NCBI GenBank assembly: GCA_002389055.1
Contig: DGNT01000119.1
Location: 1-6,239 of the forward strand
DNA length: 6,239 nucleotides
Direction of reading: 5' to 3'
DNA from: Alcanivorax sp. UBA4485
Lineage (GTDB): Bacteria > Pseudomonadota > Gammaproteobacteria > Pseudomonadales > Alcanivoracaceae
The first letter of the stretch is position 1. Every line of letters begins with the position of its first letter. Below the pieces are notes generated by a model that was not told where the DNA came from, did no database searches, and worked only from the letters and a program-made list of their open reading frames with translations. Both the position numbers and the translations under genes were made by a program. This document shows, in pieces, positions 5,500 to 6,239 of the stretch.

Positions 5500-5506
5500 A
5501 GGATAG
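5500..5506 (-). promoter_or_regulatory. Candidate RpoS-type -10 element for osmC
   Basis: On the minus strand, CTATCCT matches 6 of 7 bases of the CTATACT pattern favoured by sigma-S. It would start transcription about 46 nt before the osmC ATG. There is no recognisable -35, which sigma-S promoters tolerate. Known RpoS control of osmC in E. coli makes the match plausible, but a 7-base match alone is weak evidence. The rest of the 5448-5565 gap holds a 10-bp palindrome CGCCCGGGCG at 5516-5525 and an imperfect CGGGC/GCCCG dyad at 5474-5492, with no clear terminator for pilU. Confidence 0.3.
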
Positions 5507-5565
5507 GTGGACTCCCGCCCGGGCGACCGTAAAAGAAGGATAAACGCCAGTAGTGTGAACAGGCC

Positions 5566-6239
5566 CTAGTCGTTGTCGCCTTCGATGGTCAGGCCGCGGG
5601 TGGCGTGATCCAGGCTGGTGGCATCGGTTTCGTTGCCGAGCTTGATCATCAGGCGCAGATCGTTGGGCGAGTCGGCGTGGGCGATGGCGTCTTCGTAGGT
5701 GATTTCCCCGGCGTCATAAAGGTCGTAAAGCGCCTGGTCGAAGGTCTGCATGCTCTGCTCGCGGGACTTGCTCATCAGCGCCTTGAGCAGATGAATCTCG
5801 CCCTTGCGGATGTGGTCGGACACCAGCGGCGTGTTGAGCAGTACCTCGATGGCCGCGCGCCGGCCCTTGCCGTCGGGCGTGGGGATCAGCTGCTGGGCTA
5901 CGATGCCGCGCAGGTTCAACGACAGGTCCATGTACAGCTGGTTATGGCGATCCGCCGGGAAGAAGTGAATGATCCGGTCCAGCGCCTGGTTAGCGTTGTT
6001 GGCGTGCAGGGTGGCCAGACAAAGATGGCCGGTTTCCGCGAACGCGATGGCGTGGTCCATGACCTCGCGGCTGCGCACCTCGCCGATCAGAATCACGTCC
6101 GGCGCCTGGCGCAGGGTGTTCTTCAAGGCCACCTCGAAGGATTCCGTGTCGATGCCCACTTCCCGCTGGGTGACGATGCAGCCCTGGTGCTGGTGGATGA
6201 ATTCGATCGGGTCCTCAATGGAAATGATGTGCCCTTTGG
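5566..6239 (-). CDS. pilU: Twitching-motility ATPase PilU, C-terminal part (5' end outside window)
   Basis: PilU is a hexameric secretion-superfamily ATPase at the inner-membrane base of type IV pili. It works with PilT to retract the pilus during twitching. The frame is open to the window edge, and the visible ~224 residues correspond to the last 60% of a protein of about 380. In order they show the Asp box (SIEDPIEFIHQHQG), TQREVG, the Walker B region (APDVILIGEVR), the His box (GHLCLATLHANN) and the conserved C-terminal domain (FFPADRHNQ, VAQQLIPTPDGKGRRAAIEVL, QTFDQALYDLY, ITYEDAIAHADSPNDLRLMIKLG). The Walker A loop lies upstream, outside the window. The QQLIPTPDGKGRR segment and the extended tail after the PNDLRL region distinguish PilU from PilT. 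PilU genes usually sit directly after pilT, so pilT is expected just beyond the right edge. The gene ends with TAG. Confidence 0.95.
   Translation of the reverse strand, partial: KGHIISIEDPIEFIHQHQGCIVTQREVGIDTESFEVALKNTLRQAPDVILIGEVRSREVMDHAIAFAETGHLCLATLHANNANQALDRIIHFFPADRHNQLYMDLSLNLRGIVAQQLIPTPDGKGRRAAIEVLLNTPLVSDHIRKGEIHLLKALMSKSREQSMQTFDQALYDLYDAGEITYEDAIAHADSPNDLRLMIKLGNETDATSLDHATRGLTIEGDND

Overview
The window is a high-GC stretch of a gammaproteobacterial chromosome. PilU, OsmC and the YqjG-type reductase all read like Pseudomonadales/Oceanospirillales proteins. The REP-like palindromes at about 4945-5014 resemble those of Pseudomonas and its relatives. The sequence alone does not settle the genus; Pseudomonas-like or Alcanivorax-like are both reasonable. 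There are seven protein-coding genes, two of them cut by the window edges. No rRNA, tRNA, CRISPR array, transposase, integrase or phage gene is visible.

Left part (1-2919): the 3' end of a two-component sensor histidine kinase (+) runs tail-to-tail into a DUF4136-type outer-membrane lipoprotein gene (-), and the two coding regions overlap by 32 bp. The lipoprotein gene has its own promoter-like region with a Fur-box-like palindrome over the likely transcription start. Upstream of it, also on the minus strand, lie a double-hotdog thioesterase-like gene and a LysR-family regulator gene. These two are 29 bp apart and probably form an operon.

Middle part (2920-4915): an AT-rich divergent intergenic region with a perfect 7-3-7 dyad (a LysR-type T-N11-A box) separates the LysR gene from a plus-strand operon. 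That operon encodes a glutathionyl-hydroquinone reductase (yqjG) and a pirin. The same trio of LysR regulator, YqjG and a pirin-family protein is found in the E. coli yqjG-yhaHIJK neighbourhood. This suggests a quinone/electrophile-responsive detoxification module.

Right part (4916-6239): a short convergent gap holds the REP-like palindromes. It is followed by osmC (-), a thiol peroxidase for organic hydroperoxides, and by the C-terminal part of the twitching-motility ATPase gene pilU (-), which runs off the right edge.

Overall this is ordinary core/accessory chromosome. The points most worth following are the regulatory sites (Fur-like box, LysR dyad), the clustering of redox and electrophile-defence genes, and the REP cluster. 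I see no convincing undescribed defence, mobile or RNA system.
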